From Prionace glauca (Eukaryota; Chordata; Chondrichthyes; Carcharhiniformes; Carcharhinidae), in assembly GCA_037974335.1 (NCBI GenBank), contig CM075760.1, forward strand, positions 23,297,538 through 23,361,537: a stretch of DNA of 64,000 nt, read 5' to 3'. The position numbers and the translations under genes are program-made. The number at the start of each line of letters is the position of its first letter. The first letter of the stretch is position 1. This document shows positions 54,306-64,000 of the stretch, one piece after another. The notes under the pieces were generated by a model, which saw only the letters and a list, made by a program, of their open reading frames with translations, made no database searches and had not been told where the DNA came from.

Positions 54306-55966
54306 ACTAAACAGAGATTTTAAACAGTGCCCTACACTAAACACAGATTTTATACTGTACCCTACACTAAAGAGGTTTTAAATTGTACCCTACACTAAAC
54401 AGAGGTTTTAAACTGTACCTTACACTAAACAGAGGTTTTAAACTGTACCTTACACTAAACAGAGGTTTTAAACTGTACCCTATACTTAACACAGATTTTA
54501 AACTGTACCCTACACTAAACACAGATTTTAAACTGTACCCTACACTAAACACAGATTTTAACCTGTACCTTACACTAAACAGAGTTTTTAAACTGTACCC
54601 TACACTAAACAGAGGTTTTAAACTGTACCTTACACTAAACAGGTTTTGAACTGTACCCTACATTACACAGATTTTAAACTGTACACTACACTAAAGAGGT
54701 TTTAAATTGTACCCTATACTAAACACAGATTTTAAACTGTACCCTACACTAAAGAGGTTTTAAATTGTACCCGACACTAAACAACAGATTTTAAACTGTA
54801 CCTTACACTAAACACAGATTTTAAACTGTACCCTACACTAAACACAGATTTTAAACTGTACCCTACACTAAACAGAGGTTTTAAACTGTACGCTACACTA
54901 AACACAGATTTTAAACTGTACCCTACACTAAACACAGGTTTTAAACTGTACCCTACACTAAACAGAGGTTTTAAACTGTATCCTACACGAAACAGAGGCT
55001 TTAAACTGTACCCTACACTAAACACAGATTTTAAACTGTACCCTACACTAAACACAGATTTTAAACTGTACCTTACACTAAACAGAGGTTTTAAACTGTA
55101 CCCTACACTAAACACAGATTTTAAACTGTACCCTACACTAAACACAGATTTTAAACTGTACCTTACACTAAACACAGATTTTAAACTGTACCCTACACTA
55201 AACACAGATTTTAAACTGTACCTTACACTAAACAGAGGCTTTAAACTGTACCCTACACTAAACACAGATTTTAAACTGTACCCTACACTAAACACAGATT
55301 TTAAACTGTATCCTACACTAAACACAGGTTTTAAACTGTACCCTACAATAAACAGAGGTTTTAAACTGTATCCTACACGAAACAGAGGCTTTAAACTGTA
55401 CCCTACACTAAACACAGATTTTAAACTGTACCCTACACTAAACACAGATTTTAAACTGTACCTTACACTAAACAGAGGTTTTAAACTGTACCCTACACTA
55501 AACACAGATTTTAAACTGTACCCTACACTAAACACAGATTTTAAACTGTACCTTACACTAAACACAGATTTTAAACTGTACCCTACACTAAACACAGATT
55601 TTAAACTGTACCTTACACTAAACAGAGGCTTTAAACTGTACCCTACACTAAACACAGATTTTAAACTGTACCCTACACTAAACACAGATTTTAAACTGTA
55701 CCCTACACTAAACACAGGTTTTAAACTGTACCCTACACTAAACAGAGGTTTTAAACTGTATCCTACACGAAACAGAGGCTTTAAACTGTACCCTACACTA
55801 AACACAGATTTTAAACTGTACCCTACACTAAACACAGATTTTAAACTGTACCTTACACTAAACAGAGATTTTAAACTGTACCCTACACTAAACAGAGATT
55901 TTAAACAGTACCCTACAATAAACAGAGATTTTAAACTGTATCCTACACTAAACACAGATTTTAAAC
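54306..55966 (+). repeat. 30-bp minisatellite with 390-bp higher-order repeat
   Basis: About 55 units of TTTTAAACTGTACCCTACAC plus TAAACACAGA, exactly 30 bp in register over 54811-55950. Variant units (AGAGG, ACAGG, CCTTAC, TCCTACACGA) recur in the same order every 13 units: 54931-55320, 55321-55710 and a partial copy from 55711. The region before 54931 is less regular and includes shortened units. A 392-residue minus-strand frame of SVGYSLKSVF repeats results only from the 30-bp period. Confidence 0.97.
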
Positions 55967-56535
55967 ATCTGTCTCAGCACCCAATCCCTCTAAGTTCCCT
56001 CTCCTGCCCTCGTCGTGGTAAATTTCCGCTCCCTCCCTGTGAACAGCCCCTAGACTGATAGAACCCCCCTTTCTAATTACTGATCCCCCCTTCCCCAATC
56101 AATCCCCCTCCACTCCCCCCTATAAACAGCTCCTGGTCCAGTTGGATGTGGAATCTGCCCATTTTAAACATTAACCTTCAAATGACTAATTCCCCTGATA
56201 CTGAGCAGCCTGTCTTATAATATCCCCGCACCCCCCCCCCCCCATCCTGTACAACACACCCCATGTCTGATTCTGCCCCCACCCCCTCCTCCATTGCCCC
56301 CTTTCTCTAATAACCCCTGACTCTGGACAGCCTGTGTTATAATATTCCCCCATCCTGTACAACAGCCTCCACTCCCCCAACCAGCCCCTTCCCTAATAAC
56401 CTCTGGCTCTGGACAAGCCCCTCTGTTACACACTCTTCCCCCTTTCAACATTCTCTGTCCCCCGTCCGCTGTGTCCCTGAGCCTTCGCTGCTGGTGAACA
56501 GCAAACCCCTGATCTGGCCCCTCCCCCACAAGAGA
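55967..56535 (+). repeat. C-rich DNA with a two-copy repeat of about 125-145 bp
   Basis: TTATAATAT-CCCC, CATCCTGTACAACA and TAATAACCCCTGACTCTGG (or close variants) occur twice at 56200-56430. Otherwise C-rich simple sequence. Confidence 0.7.
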
Positions 56536-56569
56536 GCAGAGAGAGACAGAGATAAGAGACAGACTTCCA

Positions 56570-57215
56570 GGTGGAGATAGAGAGAATGCTGCTGTAATTC
56601 AGACAGAATGATTCACAGAGAGGGGAGCAGATACAGGTACAGAGACAGATATAGAGATTGAGTTGGAGAGGGTGCTGCTGTAATTCAGACAGAATGATTC
56701 ACAGAGAGGGGAGCAGATACAGGTACAGAGACAGATATAGAGATTCAGTTGGAGAGGGTGCTGCTGTAATTCAGACAGAATGATTCACAGAGAGGGGAGC
56801 AGATACAGGTACAGAGACAGATATAGAGATTGAGTTGGAGAGGGTTCTGCTGTAATTCAGATAGAATGATTCACAGACAGGGGAGCAGATAGAGGTACAG
56901 AGACAGATATAGAGATTGAGTTGGAGAGGGTGCTACTGTAATTCAGACAGAATGATTCACAGAGAAGGGAGCAGATACAGGTACAGAGACAGATATAGAG
57001 ATTGAGTTGGAGAGGGTGCTGCTGTAATTCAGACAGACAGGGGAGCAGATAGAGGTACAGAGACAGATATAGCGATTGAGTTGGAGAGGGTGCTGCTGTA
57101 ATTCAGACAGAATGATTCACAGAGAGGGGAGCAGATAGAGGTACAGAGACAGATATAGAGATTGAGTTGGAGAGGGTGCTGCTGTAATTCAGACAGAGAT
57201 TCACAGAGGGGAGCA
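56570..57215 (+). repeat. 86-bp minisatellite, about 7.5 copies
   Basis: Unit GAGTTGGAGAGGGTGCTGCT, GTAATTCAGACAGAATGATT, CACAGAGAGGGGAGCAGATA, then CAGGTACAGAGACAGATATA. Copies differ at few positions; one near 57030 lacks about 25 bp. Confidence 0.95.
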
Positions 57216-58080
57216 GAGAGAGAGAGATAAGAGACGGGATGTTACTTTTAATTCAGATAGACTGTGTCAGGGGAAAGCAGACAGGTGGGGAAGCAGGGAG
57301 ATATAGAAAGAGGAAAGCAGACAGCTACAGAGATAACAGACAGAGAAGCACAGTTCAGATTAAAGTTTTATTTATTAATCACAAGTTGACTTACATTAAC
57401 ACTGCAATGAAGTTACTGTGAAAAGCTATAGAGAGAAAGAGAGAGAGAAAGCTGTACTTCAGACAGAATGACTCACAGAGGGGAGCACATAGAGGGGAAA
57501 TAGAGAGAAGGATGCAGATAGCTAGAGAGATAAGAGACAGAGAAACAGAGTTCAAACATTATTTATTCGTAAATAAGTCGGTTTACATTAACACTGCAAT
57601 GTAGTTACTGTGAAAATATATCGAGATGGTAGGCAGAATGCTGCTGTAATTTGGACAGAATGATTCACAGAGGGGAGCAGAGAGAGAGAGAGACAAAGGG
57701 GAGCAGAGATAGAGAGAGGAGGCTGCTGTGATTGAGAAAATGATCCAGAGGGAGAGATGTGCAGAGAGGCTGAAATACAAAGTGAGGTGTGCAGAGAAAT
57801 AGAATGGGGGGGGGGTGCTTTGACAAGACAGAGTGACAAAGTTTCAGCGAGAGAGTGAAAGATAGAGAGAATGAGAGAAAAAGGGAAAGATGCTGCCATT
57901 GTGTGAGGCTGAGGGATAGAGGATGGGGAGAGACAGGGATTGGAAAGATGTGGAGAAACAGTTCTGAGGATGGGGCAGTTACACAGACACAGCTTCAGGG
58001 AGAGGGATTGGAATCTGTGGGATTACATTGGAGCAGGGATCACTCGGAATACCCCCCCCCCCTCCCCCTGACACACAGAT
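57216..58080 (+). repeat. Purine-rich low-complexity DNA with SINE tail pieces
   Basis: GAGAGA-rich sequence. Two SINE tails in the same orientation (GACTTACATTAACACTGCAA at 57387 and GGTTTACATTAACACTGCAA at 57580), each after a CAGAGATAA..GACAGAGAA-type lead. No gene recognised. Confidence 0.8.
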
Positions 58081-59813
58081 CACTAACCCTCAGTGTGAAA
58101 GCCCCACCAGTCTATCTGTGTATAAAAATGAATGACAAAGACACGGGGATTTTTATTAATATTTATCTCTCTGGTTATAGCTCTTGTCCGAGGATTCCTC
58201 ACGGCAAAACTATCGGCTCTCTGCATCGTCAAAGTTTCCGAAAGAATTCTCCTTGGAAGAGAGCAAGAGGAAATAAAGTGACGCAAAACAAATAATTATG
58301 ACACAAAACAAATAAATAACTATAATGATTAAACACAAAACAAAAAAAAGCTGATTGTAAACAATAAAAGGCACAGCAAGATCCCAGGACCTGCTCAAAT
58401 TCACAATCTCACTCGGGGGTAGTAGGGGGAACATTCATTTTCACGTCCCCATTATTAAACCCTGACAAAGTGGGAACATTCTTCAAATGAAATGAACTTC
58501 CAAACGCCTGGTGACTGTCCCGATATTTAATTTATTAAAAAACATCAGAGCATTCTGGGGAGGGGCTTTACTCCGCCAGTGAATTAACACAGGATCCCCC
58601 AATGAAGCTCCCACTTGTATCAGTCACCTCTCCTCCACTCCCCCCTCCTCTGTTTCTCCCTCTCTGTCTCTTACACACTCCCCCCAGATCTATACCTGTC
58701 TCCCTGCCTCTCTCACTCTCTTCCTCTCTCTCTCTCTCTCTCCCTGTCTAATATTCTGAAGTTGTATATTTAAAGATCAAAGTGTGGTGTTTTACAAATG
58801 GAAATATTGAAAAAATACTTTAAAAAAACAACCCAAAATAACTCATTCAGCATTGAGTCTTTCCAAAGCTGGTGTCTTTGGGATTTTAAACTGCAGAAGA
58901 CAACTTTATAACATCTGTGTCCAAAACAGCAGCATCCAGAATCCCAGCAGCAAAACAGGGCTGTGAATTGGACCAATGATTTTAAAACAAGCTCTCAAAC
59001 ACACACACAACCAATAGACAGTTTCATTTTACAGATATTTCATTTACTCTCTGCCACCCACCAAAGGCTAAACCTGTTTGTGAATAATTACAAAGCCGGG
59101 ATATTTTAACCCCAGGGTTCCCCAGAGGGAAACATCACCCCGACATAGTAACAATATTTATAATTCCAAAATCACACCCCCCCTCCTCCCTTAATCAGTG
59201 AATGACTGATTCCAATTGGAATGAAGACAATTCTGCACAGCAAGATCCCACTATCAATCCCACAATGGAGGAAACACACCCCACCCAGACTCTGTGTCTC
59301 TTTCCCCCGCCCCTCCTGAGACCCTCACACCCTCCCCACTCCCTCTCTGTTTAGCTCTCCCTCCATTTCTCGACCTCCTGCCCCTCCCCAACCCTTCTCC
59401 CTCCCCTCAATCTTTTCTGTTTAAAGTCCCGCTCAGGGTCCCAGTGTGAGGAAAAGGGAGACAGACCCACCTGTGTACACAGCAAGATCCCACACACACA
59501 ACCTGGTGAGGGGCGGATTAAATAAACGTGGGTGAGGACTGCAGGAGGGTGTGTGGGGAATGGGATCCACACCTCCCTCCCTCCCTCTCCCCAAATTAAA
59601 CTGACAACAATTCACACTGGGGTTTTCTGTCACATTTTATTGAGAGATGAAATATAGATGGGGATGTGTGTGGGGAGAGGGGAAGGGGTGCAGGGATTGG
59701 GAAGAACACTGGAGAGACAGAGACAGGGAAATTCTATACCCCACCGCCCCCCAAATAGAAATTCCTGGGAAAACAGAGAGAAAAGAATCTGGAGTCAGAC
59801 AGCACAGAAACAG
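58081..59813. other. Low-gene stretch with simple sequence and a recurring phrase
   Basis: Mixed DNA with CT repeats (58640-58750) and C-rich patches. It holds the first three copies of GCACAGCAAGATCCCA or a variant (58371, 59235, 59477). No protein gene is supported. Confidence 0.6.
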
Positions 59814-60243
59814 GCCCTTCGGCCCACCAGCTCAAGGCTGGCCCATCCAATCCCAATCTATACTCCTCCCATTCCCCAGCACTTGCTCCGTACCCTACGA
59901 TGCCTCGGAGATTAAAGTGCTCGAATTTCCCCAACCCCCTTTCCAGCTTTTACCTTGAACCCCACTCTGCGGTCCCTGAGCCAGATCTTGTTTCAAAATA
60001 AAACGTGTGGTCGCTGTCACAGTGCGGGGCAAAGGTTACAGGCCCAGTGTGTGCACAGCAAGATCCCACAGCAGCAGCAATGTGAACCTGAATCAGCTGG
60101 GACACATTTCCCCCCCCCCCCCCACACAACCCCCAACCCTCTTGCCTGTTGTGAGCCCCCACCCCGCTCACTACCCTGTGTGTGTGTGTGTGTCTGCATC
60201 ATCCCAAATCTCCACAAAGGCTGGAAATCCCTCTTAAAACTAA
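59814..60243 (+). repeat. 430-bp duplication, copy A
   Basis: Matches 61411-61836 in the same orientation at high identity (offset 1597 bp), including GCCCTTCGGCCCACCAGCTC, GAGCCAGATCTTG and AATCTCCACAAAGGCTGG; the C and TG runs differ in length. Confidence 0.95.
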
Positions 60244-61410
60244 ACCAAACACCTTTTAAAACAAAATCCCTGTGCTGCACAGCAAGATCCCATAGTTGCA
60301 GTCAGCTGTGTTGAGTTTTTTTAAATTTGGGAAATGTTTGTACAGTGAGAGGGGCTGAGACATTGAAATCACCCCCACCCCCGGGACCCTCAGAATTAAA
60401 CTGGAGCCCCTGTCCCTGCAGTGCACAGCAAGATCCCACAGCTGTGTCGAGTGTCTTTTTAATCCAGGAAAAATTTATACAGAGAAAGAGAGAGTGAGGC
60501 AGAGAGGGGCTGGGACAGTAAAATCAAATCCCCCAACCTCCCTGGGACACTCAGAATTAAACTGGACCACTGTCCCTCACTGATGCCCCCTCCCTCTATC
60601 AGCCTGTGTCTCTCCCCCTGCATCTAACCCACACCTACAGCTGTTTCCACCCCTCCCTCTGAGCGTCTCTGTCTCCATCTGTTTCTGCCACAGACGAAAC
60701 AGGGAGAGAGAGACAGAGAGAGAAAATACAGACGGAGAGAGAGACAGAGATAGTTAGACAGAGACGAGGAGAGGAGAGAGAACAGGGACATACAGAGACA
60801 GATATTTGATAATGAATTGTGTGCGGTCACATTATTGAGTGTCCTGTCATTTGGTGATTGTTTTATACAGAGAGGCAGAGAGAGAGGTGAAGGCAGTGAC
60901 ATTCTCTCCCTGGCACCCCAGCAAGCTCAAAGACACAGAAGCTGCAGACACTCACACACACAAACTGCTTTGGTAAGTTTCCCACCATCTCTGTCTCTCT
61001 CTCTTTATCGATGTCTCTGTATGTCTATCTCCCTCTCTCTCAGTAACTTCATTGCAGTGTTAATGTGAGCCTTACTTGTGACACTAATAAACTTTAAAAA
61101 TTTAAGTACCCTCTCTCTCCCTTTATCTCTTGCTTTCAGTTTCTTTATTTAGGTCTTCTGTCTCTCTCTCTCTCTCAGTAACTTCTTTGCAGTGTTAATG
61201 TAAGCCTTGTGACAGTAACAAATACATTTTAAAACTTTCAACTTTAAACCCTATCTGTGACTCTGTCTGAATTCAGAGCCCAGATCATTGCCAGATTGAG
61301 AGGGGGGTCAGTATTGAGCAGAATGGACAGACAGTTTGATAGAAAGTTTGCAGAAACTGCAGGGAGTGTTTGTAAACATGTTGGGGGTTATGGAAAGGTC
61401 AGTGTGGTGT
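60244..61410. other. Spacer with simple repeats and reversed SINE tails
   Basis: Further copies of the GCACAGCAAGATCCCA phrase at 60277 and 60423, a GAGA tract (60480-60790), and two SINE tails in the opposite orientation to those at 57.4-57.6 kb (CTTCATTGCAGTGTTAATGT near 61047 and CTTTGCAGTGTTAATGTAAG near 61184). Confidence 0.65.
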
Positions 61411-61836
61411 GCCCTTCGGCCCACCAGCTCAATGCTGGCCCATCCAATCCCAATCTACACTCCTCCCATTCCCCAGCACTTGCTCCGTAGCCTACGATGC
61501 CTCGGAAATTAAAGTGCTCGGATTTACCCAACCCCCTTTCCAGCTTTTACCTTGAACCCCACTCTGCGGTCCCTGAGCCAGATCTTGGTTCAAAATAAAA
61601 CGTGTGGTCGCTGTCACAGTGCGGGGCAAAGGTTACAGGCCCAGTGTGTGCACAGCAAGATCCCACAGCAGCAGCAATGTGAACCTGAATCAGATGGGAC
61701 ACATTTCCCCCCCCCCCACACAACCCCCAACCCTCTTGCCTGTTGTGAGCCCCCACCCCGCTCACTCCCCTGTGTGTGTGTGTGTGTCTGCATCATCCCA
61801 AATCTCCACAAAGGCTGGAAATCCCTCTTAAAACTA
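61411..61836 (+). repeat. 430-bp duplication, copy B
   Basis: Second copy of 59814-60243. It breaks off at CTCTTAAAACTAA and runs directly into the CA-rich array. Confidence 0.95.
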
Positions 61837-61842
61837 AGTGAG

Positions 61843-62248
61843 TAACACACACACACACAAGAGAGAATCACACACACTCACTCACAAACACATACAAAGA
61901 GAGAAACACAGATACACACAAAGAGAGAAACACACACACGCACAAAGACAGAAAGACACACACAGAGCAACACACACACAAGGAAATACAAACATAGAAA
62001 AAGAGAGAAACACACACACCCAAAGAGAGAAACATACACGCACACAGAAACACACACACCCAAAGAGAGAAACATACACGCACAAAGAGAGAAAAAACAC
62101 ACACACACACAAGAGAGAATCACACACACAGAGCAACACACACACACAAAGAGAGAAACACACACACAAAGTGAGAAGCGTGCCACACACGGAGAAATAC
62201 ACACGTAAAGAGAGAAACACACACATAGAAACACACACACACGCACAC
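61843..62248 (+). repeat. CA/GAGAAA microsatellite array
   Basis: Irregular mix of ACACAC and AAAGAGAGAAAC blocks on the plus strand; the reverse complement is TG/TTTCTCTCTTT. Confidence 0.95.
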
Positions 62249-63640
62249 TCTCTCTCTGTATCTGTGTGTGTCTCTCTCTGTATCTGTGTGTGTGTCTCTC
62301 TCTCTCTGTATCTGAGTGTCTCTCTCTCTCTCTGTATCTGTGTGTGTCTCTCTCTCTGTATCTGTGTGTGTGTCTCTCTCTCTGTATCTGTGTGCGTGTC
62401 TCTCTGTATCTGTGTGTGTCTCTCTCTCTCTGTATCTGTGTGTGTCTCTCTCTCTGTATCTGTGCGTCTCTCTCTCCCTCTGTATCTGTGTGTGTCTCTC
62501 TCTCTGTATCTGTGTGTGTCTCTCTCTCTCTGTATCTGTGTGTGTCTCTCTCTCTGTATCTGTGTCTCTCTCTCTCTCTGTATCTGTGTGTGTCTCTCTC
62601 TCTGTATCTGTGTGTCTCTCTCTCTCTCTCTGTATCTGTGTGTGTCTCTCTCTCTGTGTATCTGTGCGTGTCTCTCTCTCTGTATCTGTGTGTCTCTCTC
62701 TCTCTGTATCTGTGTGTGTGTCTCTCTCTGTATCTGTGTGTGTCTCTCTCTCTCTGTATCTGTGTGTGTCTCTCTCTCTGTATCTGTGTGTCTCTCTCTC
62801 TCTCTGTATCTGTGTGTGTCTCCCTCTCTGTATCTGTGTGTCTCTCTCTCTCTGTATCTGTGTGTGTGTCTCTCTCTGTATCTGTGTGTGTCTCTCTCTC
62901 TGTGTATCTGTGTGTGTGTCTCTCTCTGTATCTGTGTGTGTCTCTCTCTCTGTATCTGTGTGTGTGTCTCTCTCTGTATCTGAGTGTCTCTCTCTCTCTG
63001 TATCTGTGTGTCTCTTTCTCTGTATCTGTGTGTCTCTCTCTCTGTATCTGTTTCTATCTCTCTCTCTGTATCTGTGTGTGTCTCTCTCTCTCTGTATCTG
63101 TGTGTCTCTCTCTCTGTATCTGTGTGTGTCTCTCTCTCTCTGTATCTGTGTCTCTCTCTCTCTGTATCTGTGTGTCTCTATCTCTCTCTGTCTCTGTCTC
63201 TCTCTCTCTCTGTATCTGTGTGTGTCTCTCTCTATATATATCTGTGTGTGTCTCTCTCTGTATCTGTGTCTCTGTATTTCTGTTTGTCTGACTCTCCCTC
63301 TCTCTCTCTCCCCCTGTGTCTCCCTCTCTCTCTGTATCGGTGTCTCTCTCTCTCTATATATATCTGTGTATTTGTCTCTCTCTCTGTATCTGTGTGTGTG
63401 TGTCTGTCTCTGTGTCTGTGTATGTGTCTCTCTCTCTCTCTGTATCTGTGTGTCTCTCTCTCTCTCTGTATCTGTGTGTGTGTCTCTCTCTCTGTATCTT
63501 TGTGTCTCCCTCTCTCTCTATCTGTATCTGTGTCTCTCACTCTCTGTATCTGTGTGTCTCTATCTCTCTCTGTCTCTGTCTCTCTCTCTCTCTCTGTATC
63601 TGTGTGTCTCTCTCTCTCTATATATCTGTGTGTGTCTCTC
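62249..63640 (+). repeat. CT/GTATCTGTGTG minisatellite array
   Basis: About 60 units of CTCTCTCTCTGTATCTGTGTG of about 20-26 bp, varying in the length of the CT and TG runs. The frames of Ser, Leu, Cys and Val it creates, up to 442 residues, are not genes. Confidence 0.96.
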
Positions 63641-64000
63641 CTAGTATATATTCTGTCACACCTGCTGAGAATTCTCTTTCAACGAGGTCGCCTTTTACTC
63701 TTTGAAACTCCAGTCGATATATAATTTTTCGCTTCTCATCATGGAACAATTAATATGATTGCTCAGCAGAGTGGAAACTGCTGTTTCCAAGCCAGCAGGA
63801 TTTCTAAAGCAAACCATCTGAAGCTCCTTAAATTGTATTAACTTGACACATCCTACCTACTGAAAACATTCCCGTGGAATTCTAACAAGTCAAACTGAAT
63901 CTTTATCACATTATACAGTTTAACAACTGTAACTGATATGTAAACATTACTTACAGACTGCGTCGTTTGTGGAATACATGATACAAAGGTTGAATGCCAA
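63641..64000. other. Right flank, probable CR1 remnant and AT-rich DNA
   Basis: GAGGTCGCCTTTTACTCTTTG and AACTCCAGTCGATATATAAT near 63684-63725 resemble the 3' coding end of a CR1 on the minus strand. The remainder is unrecognised. Confidence 0.4.

Noticed and set aside
54777-55955. 392-residue minus-strand frame of SVGYSLKSVF-type repeats
   Set aside because: The 30-bp unit is divisible by three and lacks stops in that frame by chance; no start context, splice signals or domain, and plus-strand frames are open too.
54306-57215. CRISPR-like array
   Set aside because: The units are contiguous with no unique spacers, and the setting is vertebrate.
61838-63724. Frames of up to 442 residues rich in Ser, Leu, Cys and Val
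   Set aside because: Pure simple sequence (CT, TG, GTATCTG units); all frames and both strands are open.

Overview
The window looks like nuclear DNA of a cartilaginous fish, most likely a shark. This is an inference from several features together: many CR1-clade LINE copies ending in (TTCTTATG)n tails, tRNA-headed SINEs, intron-split GPR139-like receptor genes, T-cell-receptor-type V segments with 23-RSS signals, and vertebrate tRNA genes. The species cannot be named from the sequence. No bacterial-type operon, CRISPR array or recognisable virus-like element was seen.

The main host content is a dispersed family of four GPR139-like class A GPCR genes: gene 1 (4129-6878, minus), gene 2 (15420-17943, plus), gene 3 (exon 2 at 26367-27268 and a proposed exon 1 at 40338-40602, minus, about 13 kb intron) and gene 4 (47927-51140, plus). 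Each has two coding exons with a phase-1 junction inside TM1. In genes 1, 2 and 4 the first coding exon is exactly 70 nt and starts MHG. Relics of the same family are a 100-bp copy of exon 2 in the intron of gene 1 and an inverted exon-1 copy beside gene 2.

Two near-identical V gene segments (21729-22334 and 44153-44760) lie in a duplicated block of about 1.55 kb. The first has leader, splice signals, V exon and a heptamer-23-nonamer RSS. The second has lost its leader splice donor and has a 24-bp spacer. Three tRNA genes (Asn-GTT, Val-CAC, Thr-TGT), a Glu-bodied tRNA carrying a UUU anticodon and several tRNA relics are present. The tRNA-Asn neighbourhood is itself duplicated at 45.3-46.3 kb. 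A broken C2H2 zinc-finger gene (8.07-9.89 kb) is split by a CR1 and a SINE. Two promoter-like regions with candidate first exons occur near 13.2-13.9 kb and 25.15-25.35 kb.

From 27.5 to 43.2 kb, largely inside the proposed intron of GPCR gene 3, the DNA is a patchwork of nested CR1 copies of different ages, including one copy with an uninterrupted reverse-transcriptase frame (27.88-30.12 kb) and ORF1 esterase-like fragments. From 52.2 to 63.64 kb the window is almost all tandem or low-complexity DNA: a C/T array, a 30-bp array with a 390-bp higher-order repeat, an 86-bp array, purine-rich tracts, a 430-bp duplication and a final CA-to-CT/GT array that reverses strand asymmetry. Long open frames in those arrays are by-products of repeat units divisible by three.
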